Assembly (NCBI RefSeq): GCF_014648055.1 | Contig: NZ_BMQJ01000001.1 | Coordinates: 434,001 to 498,000 of the forward strand | Direction of reading: 5' to 3' | Source: Streptosporangium pseudovulgare | GTDB lineage: Bacteria > Actinomycetota > Actinomycetes > Streptosporangiales > Streptosporangiaceae | Length of the DNA stretch: 64,000 bases | In this document: positions 56,558 through 64,000 of the stretch, piece after piece | Layout of the letters: each line of letters begins with the position of its first letter | How positions within the stretch are numbered: position 1 is the stretch's first letter | Position numbers and translations under genes: made by a program | The notes under the pieces: generated by a model | What the model was told of the DNA's origin: nothing | What the model saw: only the letters and a program-made list of their open reading frames with translations | The model's database searches: none

Positions 56558-59536
56558 TCAGTCCGCCGTGCAGGCGACGGTGGCCGGGACGCCGTTGGCT
56601 CCGGTCAAGGAGGCGCCGAACCCGAAGGTGGTGGACGCGCCGCCCGTCAGGTTCGCGTTCCAGCCGGCGTCCTTGACGGTCACGTCCGCGCCGGTCTGGG
56701 TGTGGGCGCCGTTCCAGAGCTGGGTGATCCTCTGGCCGTCGGGGAAGGTCCACCTGACCGTCCAGCCGTTGGTCGCCGAGGTGCCGGTGTTCTTCACCGT
56801 GACCTCGCCCTGGAACCCGCCGGGCCAGGAGTTGACGACCTTGTAGGCGGCGGTGCAGCCGCCCGGCTGGCCGCCGCCGGGCGCAGTGGTGAACGTGACC
56901 GGGTCGGAGGCGGCGGAGACGTTGCCCGCCGCGTCCCGGGCGACCACGTAGTAGGTGTGAGAGGTCGCCGGGGACAGGCCGGTGAGGGTGAACGTCGGCG
57001 AGGCGGGCGAGCCGGCCTTCACGTCGGTCGTCCCGGCCTCCCGGTAGACGTCGTAGCCGGTGACGCCGGTGTCGTCGGTGGAGGCCGTCCAGGTGAGCGT
57101 GGCGCCGGAGGAGGTGATCGACGAGGCGGACGGCCTGCCGGGCTTGGAAGGCGGGGCGGTGTCGTCGGGCGGCGGGACGGTCCCGGACGGGTCGGCGTAC
57201 AGGACGCCCCGGCCGTTGGTGCCGAGGTAGACGCGCCCGTGGATCCGCGGGTCGCCGGTGATGGCGTCGCCCATGTTGCCGTACTGGTGCCGGTCGTCGT
57301 TGATCCGCACCCAGGTCGCGCCGGTGTCGTCGGAGCGGAAGACTCCGGCGGTGCCGTCCACCGTGGCGGCGATGTAGAGCGCCGGGTACGTCCTGCCCGG
57401 CGCGGCCTTGCCGAAGCCGACGCTGACGGCGTTCGTGACGGCCGGGAGCCTGGTGAAGGACGCGCCGCCGTTGACGGAGTGCCACAGGCCGCCCTCGCCG
57501 CCCGCGAGCCAGATGTCGCCCTTGACGCCGGGCAGGGCCTTGAACCTGACGTCGCCGGTGGCCGGCAGGCCGGTGGCGGCGGTGGCGGCGAAGGACGCGC
57601 CGCCGTTGACGCTGACGTGGAACCTCCCGGCGGCGAACCCGTAGAAGGTGTTCGGGTCCACCCGGTCGGACTCCACCACCGCGCCGGCGGGGATGCCGGT
57701 GGAGGCGGTCCAGGAGTTGCCGAAGCCCACCGAGTGGTGGACGGCCACGCCCTTGGGGGCCCAGACGAAGCGGGAGCCGTCGGCGGACGCCGCGACCGTG
57801 CCGCCCTGGTTGATCCCGCCCGGCTCGGTGCCCTGGAACCAGTTGGCTCCGCCGTCGGTGGAGAACGCGACGTGGCTGTCGTTCGGCCGGTCGGCGTCGG
57901 TGAAGTCGCCCGCCCGGACCATGATCGCCGGCTTGGTCTCGGCGTAGTCGAGGCTGGTCGTGGAGGTGAAGACGGGCGAGGTGAACATCATCGGCGGCAC
58001 GGCGTCCAGGTCGGTGTGGCGGAAGCCGCCGATGTCGCCGAGGCCGCTGACCAGCGGCGCGCCGGTGGGTGGGCTGACCAGGTCGAGCACGGCGGTCTCC
58101 TCCAGGCCCCTGACCATGGGCTTGATGGTGAACTGGCCGCCGGTGTCCCACTTGAGGAGGTCCTCGGTGCCGTAGATCGTGGCGCCGGTGCCGTACATCA
58201 TGCGGTTGGAGTCGAACGGGTCGATCTCCATGGACTCCGTCATCCAGCCGAGCTTGGGCGCGGTCTCCGGCGGCGACGGGTTGCCGCCGAAGGTGAGCCA
58301 GGGGGATGAGGAGACGTCCATCTTGTAGCGGAGGGTGCGCTCGGGGTAGCTCGCCCAGTCCCAGATCCGGGTCCAGGTCGCGCCGCCGTCGACGGAGCGG
58401 AAGAAGATCACGTCGGGCCACCAGGAGACCTGGGTGGCGACCATCAGGGTGCCGGGGTGCCGGCGGTCGACGGTGAGCCCGCTGTAGCCGAAGTAGTCGT
58501 CGGCCGAGGTGGAGGGGATCGGGCTGATCCGGGTCCACGCGCCGGTCGCGGTGTCCAGTTTCCAGACGTCGCCCTTGGCGCCGTCGTACGGCCCGCCGGT
58601 GTCGCTGGTGGCGATGTAGAGCGTGTGGCTCCCGGCGTCCAGGACGCCCTTGTGCGCGATGTATCCGGTGGGCTGCCCGGCGACCCGGGTCCAGGTGGCG
58701 CCGGCGTCGGCGGAGCTGTAGACCGTGTTGGCCTTGTCGGCGACACCGGCGTAGATCTTCTTGGTCGGGCTGCCCTTGGTCCCCGAGGAGGGGTCGAAGG
58801 TCACCCAGACCACGCCGGGCCGGTGGCTGAGGTAGCCGTTCGGGTCGCTCGGGTCCTGGGCGTAGTCGCCGGGGTTGGTGAAGGAGGCGACCTTGGCCCA
58901 GGTCGCGCCCTTGTCGGTGCTGCGCCACAGGCCGTTGCCGTCGGGCGCCCCGAGGTAGAGGACCCGGTTGTCGTTGGGGTCGACGGCCAGGCGCTCGCCC
59001 ATGCCCCGGCCGGGCATGTTGCCGCCGAGCTTGAACGGCAGCGGGCTGGTCTGCCAGGTTCTGCCCCGGTCGGCCGAGCGCAGGATCGCGCCGTTGTTGG
59101 GGTCCCAGCCGTTGGTGTACATCCCGGCGGCGACGTAGACGCGGTCGGGTTCGACGGGGTCGGTGGCGAGGCTGACCACGCCGTTGTGACCCCACCGGTC
59201 GCGGCCCACCCAGTCGAGGAGCGGGGTCCAGCTCTTGGTCGCCTGCTCCCAGCGGTAGGCGCCGCCGATGTCGGTGCGGGCGTAGATCAGGTTCTTCTCG
59301 GCCTGGTTGAAGATGATCCCCGGCACGAACCCGCCGCCGTCGATCCGGACGTTCTTCCAGTCGTACGGCTGGGCCGCGGCCGCCGCCGTCCTCGCCGGGG
59401 CCCCGGCGGACGCGGGGAGCGTGCGGGCGGACGCCGTGGCGGCTCCCGCGGTTCCCCCGGTCCCTCCGGTTCCCCCGGCGACGGCCGCGCACGCCACCGA
59501 GGCGGCGGCGAGCACGCTGAACAGACTTCTTCGCAT
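56558..59536 (-). CDS. GH74 xyloglucanase with FN3 and CBM2 modules
   Basis: The 992-residue secreted enzyme hydrolyses xyloglucan. A signal peptide (about 1-35) is followed by the double seven-bladed propeller GH74 domain (about 55-780); the two DIGG motifs that carry the catalytic aspartates are ARTDIGGAYRW (Asp89) and GLGDIGGFRHTD (Asp501). An FN3 module (about 790-880) and a cellulose-binding CBM2 (about 894-992, CTAAYKVVNSWPGGFQGEVT, NGWTVRWTFPDGQ) complete it. ATG 59536 has GAAGGGAAG upstream. An ATGCACGTGCAT palindrome lies about 85 bp before the start. Divergent from the phosphotriesterase-like gene. Confidence 0.95.
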   Translation of the reverse strand: MRRSLFSVLAAASVACAAVAGGTGGTGGTAGAATASARTLPASAGAPARTAAAAAQPYDWKNVRIDGGGFVPGIIFNQAEKNLIYARTDIGGAYRWEQATKSWTPLLDWVGRDRWGHNGVVSLATDPVEPDRVYVAAGMYTNGWDPNNGAILRSADRGRTWQTSPLPFKLGGNMPGRGMGERLAVDPNDNRVLYLGAPDGNGLWRSTDKGATWAKVASFTNPGDYAQDPSDPNGYLSHRPGVVWVTFDPSSGTKGSPTKKIYAGVADKANTVYSSADAGATWTRVAGQPTGYIAHKGVLDAGSHTLYIATSDTGGPYDGAKGDVWKLDTATGAWTRISPIPSTSADDYFGYSGLTVDRRHPGTLMVATQVSWWPDVIFFRSVDGGATWTRIWDWASYPERTLRYKMDVSSSPWLTFGGNPSPPETAPKLGWMTESMEIDPFDSNRMMYGTGATIYGTEDLLKWDTGGQFTIKPMVRGLEETAVLDLVSPPTGAPLVSGLGDIGGFRHTDLDAVPPMMFTSPVFTSTTSLDYAETKPAIMVRAGDFTDADRPNDSHVAFSTDGGANWFQGTEPGGINQGGTVAASADGSRFVWAPKGVAVHHSVGFGNSWTASTGIPAGAVVESDRVDPNTFYGFAAGRFHVSVNGGASFAATAATGLPATGDVRFKALPGVKGDIWLAGGEGGLWHSVNGGASFTRLPAVTNAVSVGFGKAAPGRTYPALYIAATVDGTAGVFRSDDTGATWVRINDDRHQYGNMGDAITGDPRIHGRVYLGTNGRGVLYADPSGTVPPPDDTAPPSKPGRPSASSITSSGATLTWTASTDDTGVTGYDVYREAGTTDVKAGSPASPTFTLTGLSPATSHTYYVVARDAAGNVSAASDPVTFTTAPGGGQPGGCTAAYKVVNSWPGGFQGEVTVKNTGTSATNGWTVRWTFPDGQRITQLWNGAHTQTGADVTVKDAGWNANLTGGASTTFGFGASLTGANGVPATVACTAD

Positions 59537-59616
59537 GTACGGCTTCCCTTCGCGGAGCAATGGTCAGACCGCCATGCACGGTCAGGGGGCGGGACCCTGA
59601 CCTTCGACCGCCCGTG

Positions 59617-59628
59617 ATGCACGTGCAT
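59617..59628. promoter_or_regulatory. ATGCACGTGCAT palindrome in the GH74 upstream region
   Basis: A perfect 12-bp palindrome lies between the GH74 start codon and a TTGACG box (about 59670) on the minus strand. The same 12-mer occurs before the ATPase gene at 43322-43333. It may be an operator; the regulator is unknown. Confidence 0.5.
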
Positions 59629-59754
59629 GAACGCCCAGAGGGTCACATACCAGCGCACACTCCGTCAATAGTTTGCTAATCCAACTAAAGCCGGAAAGGT
59701 AAAGTCCTGTGGCCTTCTTCGATTTTCACCCCAAATATGGGCTAATGTCCGTTC

Positions 59755-60678
59755 ATGCATGAGGCAAATCTCGTGATGACCGTCAACGGCCCGTGCCCCC
59801 CGCCGGCCATCGAGGGGGCGGTCCTCCCCCGCGAGCACCTCCGCAGCGACCTGCGCTGCGCGGCGGGCGCGGCCTCCGACCCCAACCGCTGGCTGGACGA
59901 GGAGGAGGCCGTCGTCGAGGAGCTACGCGACCTGCGCCGGTACGACGCCCTCGGCCTGGTCGTCGAGCTGAGCTGCATCGGCGCCGGGCGCGACGCCGCC
60001 GCCCTGGCCAAGGTCGCGGCGCGCAGCCGGGTCGGCGTGGTGGCCGGGACCGGCTTCTTCGCCGGCCCGTTCACGCCCGCCTGGGCGCTCGACGCCGACG
60101 TGGACACGCTCACCGCCCACCTGCTGGCCGAGATCCGCGACGGCCTGGACGGCACCGGCGTCCGGCCCGGCGTGATCGGCGAGATCGGCGCCTGGGACGG
60201 CGAGCCGTCCCCCGCCGAGGAGCGCTGCGCGGTCGCCGCCGCCCGGGCGTCCCTGGCATCGGGCCTGCCGGTCGCGGTCCACCACCGCGGCGCCGTGGCG
60301 CTGCTGGAGATCCTGCTCGGCGAGGGGCTGCCCGCCTGTCGCGTCAGCGTCGCCGACGCCGGGACCGACCGCGCGGTCCCCCGCAAGGTCGCCGAGGCCG
60401 GCGGCTACGTCTGCCTCTCCTCCCTCGGGCCGGACCGGCTCCGGCACGCCCTCGCCCTCGTCGAGGAGGGACACGCCCACCGGCTGCTGCTCAGCAGCGG
60501 CCTGTCGATGGTCTCGGAGATCGAGCGGTACGGCGGGGCCGGCTACGGCCACCTGTTCCGCACCTTCCTGCCCAGGATGCGCGAAGCTGGGATCACCGAG
60601 GACACCATCCGCCTGATCACCCGTGACAACCCCCTCCGCTGGCTGGCCCACCTGGAGCGGCGACACCTGGAGCAGTGA
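59755..60678 (+). CDS. Phosphotriesterase-family (amidohydrolase-fold) protein
   Basis: The 307-residue protein resembles the phosphotriesterase-related proteins: VMTVNGPCPPPAIEGAVLPR (modified HVH start), GVVAGTGFFAG, IGEIGAWDGEPSPAEERCAV, SGLPVAVHHRGAV and CLSSLGPDRLRHALALV. The N-terminal HxH metal motif is not present in its usual form (VNGPCPP), so the metal site may be changed. Its TGA overlaps the ATG of the next gene. It probably acts on a lactone or phosphorylated sugar with its partner (inference). Confidence 0.85.
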   Translation: MHEANLVMTVNGPCPPPAIEGAVLPREHLRSDLRCAAGAASDPNRWLDEEEAVVEELRDLRRYDALGLVVELSCIGAGRDAAALAKVAARSRVGVVAGTGFFAGPFTPAWALDADVDTLTAHLLAEIRDGLDGTGVRPGVIGEIGAWDGEPSPAEERCAVAAARASLASGLPVAVHHRGAVALLEILLGEGLPACRVSVADAGTDRAVPRKVAEAGGYVCLSSLGPDRLRHALALVEEGHAHRLLLSSGLSMVSEIERYGGAGYGHLFRTFLPRMREAGITEDTIRLITRDNPLRWLAHLERRHLEQ

Positions 60679-61556
60679 TGTCGATCAAGGTCGCGAACGC
60701 CCCCGTCAACTTCGGGATCTACCGGGCCGACGACGCGCCGATAGGCCCGGCGACCATGCTCGGCGCGCTGGCCGGAGCCGGATACGACGGGATCGACTCA
60801 GGGCCGATCGGCTACCTGGGCATCGGCGAGAAGCTGCGGGAGCGGCTGGAGCGGGCCGGGATGGGCCTGGCCGGCGGCTGGGTGGACCTGCGCTACGAGG
60901 ACGCCGGGGCGTTCTCGGCCGGCCTGCCGGGACTGGAGGCCGCCCTGGCGGTGTTCGCCGGCGCGGCGCCCGCCGACGGCCGGTTCGCGCCGCGGCCCAC
61001 GCTCGCCTGTCCCGACCACCCGCCGCGGGTCGCCCGCGACGGCGCCCCGGGCCTGCCCGCCGCCGGGTGGGCGGGCTTCGCCGCCCGGGTCCAGGAGGCC
61101 GCCGACCGCTGCCGTGACCGGGGCCTGGAACCCGTCTTCCACCACCACCTCGGCACCCTGGTGGAGACCGCCGACGAGGTCGAGCGGCTGCTGGAGCTCA
61201 CCGACGTCTCCCTCTGCCTGGACACCGGGCACCTGTGGCTGGCGGGCGGCGACCCGGTGGCGGCGCTGCGCGACTGGGGCGGCCGGATCCGGCAGGTCCA
61301 CCTCAAGGACGCCAGCCGCGCGGCGCGCGACCGGGTACGGGCGGCCGGGGGCGACCTGGCCGCGGTGGTCGCGGGCGGCGGCTTCCCCGCCCTCGGGGCC
61401 GGGGAGGTCGACCTGGCCGGGGTCCTCGCCGGGCTGGACGGCTACGAGGGCTGGCTGGTCGTCGAGCAGGACGTGCCCGGCTCCGGCCAGGACATCCGCC
61501 GCATCCTGGACGACCAGCGCGCCAACCGCGACTGGCTGCGCGCCCGCGGTCTCTGA
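60678..61556 (+). CDS. Sugar phosphate isomerase/epimerase (AP_endonuc_2 TIM barrel)
   Basis: The 292-residue protein is of the IolE/xylose-isomerase-like group: ANAPVNFGIYRADDAPIGPA, GLEPVFHHHLGTLVETADEV, VSLCLDTGHLWLAGGDPVAA, IRQVHLKDASRAARD and WLVVEQDVPGSG contain the metal-binding Glu, Asp-x-x-His and His residues of the family. The ATG overlaps the stop codon of the preceding gene by one base, so the two act together in some sugar or polyol conversion. The substrate is not determined. Confidence 0.9.
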   Translation: MSIKVANAPVNFGIYRADDAPIGPATMLGALAGAGYDGIDSGPIGYLGIGEKLRERLERAGMGLAGGWVDLRYEDAGAFSAGLPGLEAALAVFAGAAPADGRFAPRPTLACPDHPPRVARDGAPGLPAAGWAGFAARVQEAADRCRDRGLEPVFHHHLGTLVETADEVERLLELTDVSLCLDTGHLWLAGGDPVAALRDWGGRIRQVHLKDASRAARDRVRAAGGDLAAVVAGGGFPALGAGEVDLAGVLAGLDGYEGWLVVEQDVPGSGQDIRRILDDQRANRDWLRARGL

Positions 61557-61595
61557 CCCCTCCGGCGGAGAGGCCCCGGCCGTACGGCGGGCGCC

Positions 61596-61631
61596 CCGGG
61601 CGTACCGGGCGTACCGGGCGTACCGGGCCTC
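61596..61631. repeat. 9-bp tandem repeats (CCGGGCGTA)
   Basis: Three exact CCGGGCGTA units and a partial fourth lie between the isomerase gene and the converging soxR. They appear non-coding. Confidence 0.75.
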
Positions 61632-61700
61632 CCGCCGTGCGGCTCCGGCGGGCCGTACGGCCGGAACGCGCCCTTGCCGCGCGGCCGTACGGCGGGGCGC

Positions 61701-62186
61701 TCAGCCCGCGGGCTCGCACACCTCGCCGGCGCACGGGCGGGGACGCGGGCGGCCGACCATCAGCCGCGAGCCCGGCCCCCGGGCGGCCTCCACGTCGTCG
61801 GGGTTGGCCAGCGCGCAGCGGTCCAGGGACAGGCAGCCGCAGCCGATGCACTCGGTCAGGCCGTCGCGGAGCCGCTGGAGCTGCTTGATCCGGTCGTCCA
61901 GCTCCGACCGCCACGTCGCCGACAGCCTCGCCCAGTCATCGCGGGTGGGGGTGCGCTCCTCCGGCAGCGCCGACAGCGCGGCCTGGATCGTCTTCAGCGG
62001 GATGCCCACCCGCTGCGAGACCCGGATGAAGGCGATCCTGCGCAGCGTGTCGCGGGTGAAGCGGCGCTGGTTGCCGGCCGTGCGGCGGCTGTGGATCAAC
62101 CCCTTGGCCTCGTAGAAGTGCAGCGCCGAGACGGCGACGCCGCTGCGGGTCGCGAGCTGGCCGACGGTGAGTTCGGAGTTGGGCAC
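61701..62186 (-). CDS. soxR: Redox-sensitive MerR-type activator SoxR
   Basis: The 161-residue protein has the MerR helix-turn-helix (LTVGQLATRSGVAVSALHFY, EAKGLIHSRRTAGNQRRF) and the SoxR [2Fe-2S] cluster motif CIGCGCLSLDRCAL with all four cysteines. The C-terminal tail has two further Cys (RPCAGEVC). GTG 62186 is used; no ATG is in frame. In actinomycetes SoxR senses redox-active metabolites. Upstream, at 62204-62223, an imperfect palindrome with the half-site CCTCAAG resembles a SoxR box. Confidence 0.96.
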   Translation of the reverse strand: MPNSELTVGQLATRSGVAVSALHFYEAKGLIHSRRTAGNQRRFTRDTLRRIAFIRVSQRVGIPLKTIQAALSALPEERTPTRDDWARLSATWRSELDDRIKQLQRLRDGLTECIGCGCLSLDRCALANPDDVEAARGPGSRLMVGRPRPRPCAGEVCEPAG

Positions 62187-62299
62187 GGGCGCATCGTACC
62201 GCGACCTCCACCAATCTTGAGGTTCCACGGCGGCGGCACGGCGTTCACGCCGACGGGACACCGGAGACCTCGCCGGGCCGCGCGGGAACCGCGGTGCCC

Positions 62300-63301
62300 T
62301 CACCTCCCGAGGGTGCTCTCCCGGGGCACGAGGCGGTAGCCGGCCCGCGCCTCCCGGGGAGGCTGGCCCGGCCGGCCGTCGATGCGCTGCCGGAGCAGGT
62401 CGACCGCGATGCGGGCCAGCTCCGCCTTGTCGGGGGCGACGGTGGTGAGGGTCGGCGTGCTGTAGCGGCCGTCCTCGATGTCGTCGAGCCCGGCCAGTGC
62501 GACGTCCTCGGGCACCCGCAGCCCCGCGGCGAGGATCGTGCGCATCGCGCCCAGCGCCAGCAGGTCGTTGAAGCAGAACACCGCGTCGGGCCGCGGGTCC
62601 AGGGCCAGCAGGCCGGCCATCGCCGCCGCGCCCTCGGCCCGGTGGTAGCGCTCCACCTTCGCGACCGTCTCGGGCAGGCCGTGCTCGGCCAGGGCCTGGC
62701 GGTACCCGGCCAGGCGGAGCGGCGCCGTGCCGCTGGCGGAGTTGTCCTGCGCGCCGAGGGCGGCGATGCGGGTGCGGCCGAGGCCGATCAGGTGCTCGGT
62801 GACGTCGCGGGCCGCCCGGACGTTGTCGATGGCGACGTGGTCGGCCGGGCCGTCGTGGATCCGCTCGCCGAGCAGGACGAGGGCGGTGTCGTCGGTGCGG
62901 GCCGCCAGTTCCTCGGCTCCGATCGCGAAGGGGGTCAGGATGACCCCGTCCACCCGGTGGTCGCGGACCCCGTCGAGGACCCGCCGCTCCCGGTCCAGGT
63001 CGCCGTCGGTCTGCTCGATGACGACCAGCCACCGGTGCTCGGCCGCGGCGTCGATGACGAACCGGGACAGCTCCGCGAAGTAGGGCGCGTCGAGCTCCGG
63101 CAGGGCCAGGGCGATCACGCCGGTGCGCCCGCGCCGCAGGTTCCGCGCCGACAGGTTGGGGCGGTAGTCGAGCTCGGCGAGCACCTTCTCCACCTTCGCC
63201 CGGGTCTCGGGCGAGACGTGGGCGTACCCGTTGACGACGTTGGAGACGGTCTTCACCGACACCCCCGCCAGGCGCGCGATGTCGCGCAGGCTCACTCCCA
63301 C
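62300..63301 (-). CDS. LacI family transcriptional regulator
   Basis: The 333-residue regulator begins with a LacI helix-turn-helix (SLRDIARLAGVSVKTVSNVV, NGYAHVSPETRAKVEKVL) and has a sugar-binding periplasmic-like C-terminal domain (GVIALALPELDAPYFAELSR, PDAVFCFNDLLALGAMRTIL). GTG 63301 follows GGGACGAGGAC; GTG 63295 is possible. It is divergent from a GH51 arabinofuranosidase gene and a long palindrome lies between them, so it is likely the repressor of arabinan/arabinoxylan use. Confidence 0.95.
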   Translation of the reverse strand: MGVSLRDIARLAGVSVKTVSNVVNGYAHVSPETRAKVEKVLAELDYRPNLSARNLRRGRTGVIALALPELDAPYFAELSRFVIDAAAEHRWLVVIEQTDGDLDRERRVLDGVRDHRVDGVILTPFAIGAEELAARTDDTALVLLGERIHDGPADHVAIDNVRAARDVTEHLIGLGRTRIAALGAQDNSASGTAPLRLAGYRQALAEHGLPETVAKVERYHRAEGAAAMAGLLALDPRPDAVFCFNDLLALGAMRTILAAGLRVPEDVALAGLDDIEDGRYSTPTLTTVAPDKAELARIAVDLLRQRIDGRPGQPPREARAGYRLVPRESTLGR

Positions 63302-63402
63302 GTCCTCGTCCCGTCCTCCCCGGTCGCGCTGCCTTCCCGGCCCGCGCGAGATGCGAACCCGTTGATCGTAACGCCCGGATATCGACTGCGGCAGCGACTG
63401 TT

Positions 63403-63425
63403 TACAACGTTGAAACAACGTTGTA
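63403..63425. promoter_or_regulatory. LacI-type operator upstream of the GH51 gene
   Basis: TACAACGTTG (63403-63412) and its exact complement CAACGTTGTA (63416-63425) flank AAA. Each arm contains the palindrome CAACGTTG. The symmetric 23-bp site lies 45 bp before the GH51 start codon and 100 bp before the lacI start. Confidence 0.8.
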
Positions 63426-63469
63426 CAAACTTCCCTATTCACGCAAGCCCCCGCAAGAAGAGGTCTGCC

Positions 63470-64000
63470 GTGCCCCCCTCCGCCCGCCTCACCCTGGACC
63501 CCGCCTTCCGGATCGGCCCGGTGGAGCCCCGGCTCTTCGGCTCGTTCGTCGAGCACATGGGCCGCTGCGTCCACACCGGCGTCTTCGAGCCCGGCCACCC
63601 CCTGGCCGACGCCGACGGCTTCCGCACCGACGTGCTGGAGCTGACCCGCGAGCTCGGGGTCACCGTGGTCCGCTACCCCGGCGGCAACTTCGTCTCCAAC
63701 TACCGCTGGGAGGACGGGGTCGGCCCCGTCCGGGAGCGGCCCACCCGCCTGGACCTGGCGTGGCGGAGCCTGGAGGGCAACCGCTTCGGCCTGAACGAGT
63801 TCATGGCGTGGGCCGCCAAGGCCGGGGCGGAGCCGATGATGGCGCTCAACCTGGGCACCCGCGGCGTAGCCGAGGCGCTGGAGCTGGTGGAGTACGCCAA
63901 CTACCCCGGCGGCACCGCCCTGTCGGAGCTGCGCCGCTCGCACGGCGTGGACAAGCCGCACGACGTGCGGCTGTGGTGCCTGGGCAACGAGCTGGACGGC
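63470..64000 (+). CDS. GH51 alpha-L-arabinofuranosidase (partial, C-terminus off window)
   Basis: The frame starts at GTG 63470 (AAGAGGTCTGCC upstream) and runs off the right edge; 177 residues are visible. MPPSARLTLDPAFRIGPVEP, LFGSFVEHMGRCVHTGVFEP, VVRYPGGNFVSNYRWEDGVG and the final LWCLGNELDG are GH51 hallmarks; the Glu of GNE is the acid/base catalyst. The enzyme releases arabinose from arabinan, arabinoxylan or arabino-oligosaccharides, probably in the cytoplasm as no signal peptide is seen. The LacI operator directly upstream implies induction by an arabinose-related sugar. Confidence 0.95.
   Translation, partial: MPPSARLTLDPAFRIGPVEPRLFGSFVEHMGRCVHTGVFEPGHPLADADGFRTDVLELTRELGVTVVRYPGGNFVSNYRWEDGVGPVRERPTRLDLAWRSLEGNRFGLNEFMAWAAKAGAEPMMALNLGTRGVAEALELVEYANYPGGTALSELRRSHGVDKPHDVRLWCLGNELDG

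Noticed and set aside
1-64000. tRNA, rRNA or other structured RNA genes
   Set aside because: None recognised by eye beyond the riboswitch, the Trp attenuator and the candidate omega RNA; a tRNAscan or Rfam search would be decisive.

Overview
The window is very GC-rich (about three quarters G+C by eye) and has dense coding, frequent GTG/TTG starts, 4-bp start/stop overlaps, DUF397/XRE pairs, an ECF42-type sigma factor and a SoxR with a four-cysteine cluster. This points to a filamentous actinomycete, probably of the Streptosporangiaceae (Streptosporangium, Nonomuraea and relatives). That placement is inference. No rRNA, tRNA or CRISPR array was seen. The gene at each edge (PucR, GH51) is cut by the window.

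Region 1 (1-10963): a purine island (PucR regulator, xanthine dehydrogenase large subunit, NCS2 purine permease), a membrane protein with a SecDF-P1-head-like region and an Excalibur domain, alanine dehydrogenase, a disulfide pair (VKOR plus a membrane-anchored DsbA-like protein), and a divergent DUF3105/DUF305 pair. Region 2 (11126-16243, minus strand): a cluster DUF6421 - SDR - threonine-aldolase-like enzyme - Trp leader peptide - attenuator - tryptophanyl-tRNA synthetase. The leader ATG overlaps the aldolase stop codon, and the hairpins after its single Trp codon form a classical 1:2 / 2:3 / 3:4 attenuator. Region 3 (16501-23883): ECF42 sigma factor with a YCII protein, two gene remnants, a P-loop kinase, a rhomboid protease, an APH-type kinase, and a TnpB-only IS200/IS605-type element whose ends fit TTAC and TCAA cleavage sites exactly. 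The element has landed in the short gap between two co-directional genes.

Region 4 (24068-34723): DUF47/PiT phosphate pair, a methyltransferase and TetR with a double operator on a TTGACA-17-CATTAT promoter, and a signalling series (HtrA-like pseudoprotease, Ser/Thr kinase, histidine kinase, NarL-type regulator). Region 5 (34763-38915): a cobalamin riboswitch followed by btuF, btuC, btuD and cbiZ, a B12/cobinamide uptake and salvage operon. Region 6 (39107-51169): mixed genes including a SUKH-4-like protein, a WhiJ-type locus (XRE, DUF397, divergent ATPase) with clustered TTGCAC motifs, a TetR/rhodanese pair with two matching palindromes, an M20 peptidase/DUF885 pair and a GroES-like protein.

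Region 7 (51406-53101) is the most unusual. Four tandem micro-ORFs, each with its own Shine-Dalgarno, encode near-identical decapeptides (MRIRRDIIWQ, MRVRHDLIWT, MRIRRDIVWT, MRIRRDVIWN). They are followed by two stable hairpins and an MFS (DHA3-like) exporter. The sequence differences are synonymous or conservative while the spacers have diverged, which argues that the peptides are translated and selected. The MR[IV]R start resembles the Arg-x-Arg macrolide-arrest motif of erm-type leaders, so a translation-sensing switch for the exporter is a reasonable hypothesis. Tiny peptide products (RiPP-like) and Trp sensing are alternatives.

Region 8 (53204-64000): secreted propeller protein, SDR, small secreted protein, TIGR02611 membrane protein, a modular GH74 xyloglucanase (FN3, CBM2), a phosphotriesterase-family/sugar-isomerase pair, SoxR, and a LacI regulator divergent from a GH51 arabinofuranosidase across a long palindromic operator. 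The last part suggests plant cell-wall use.
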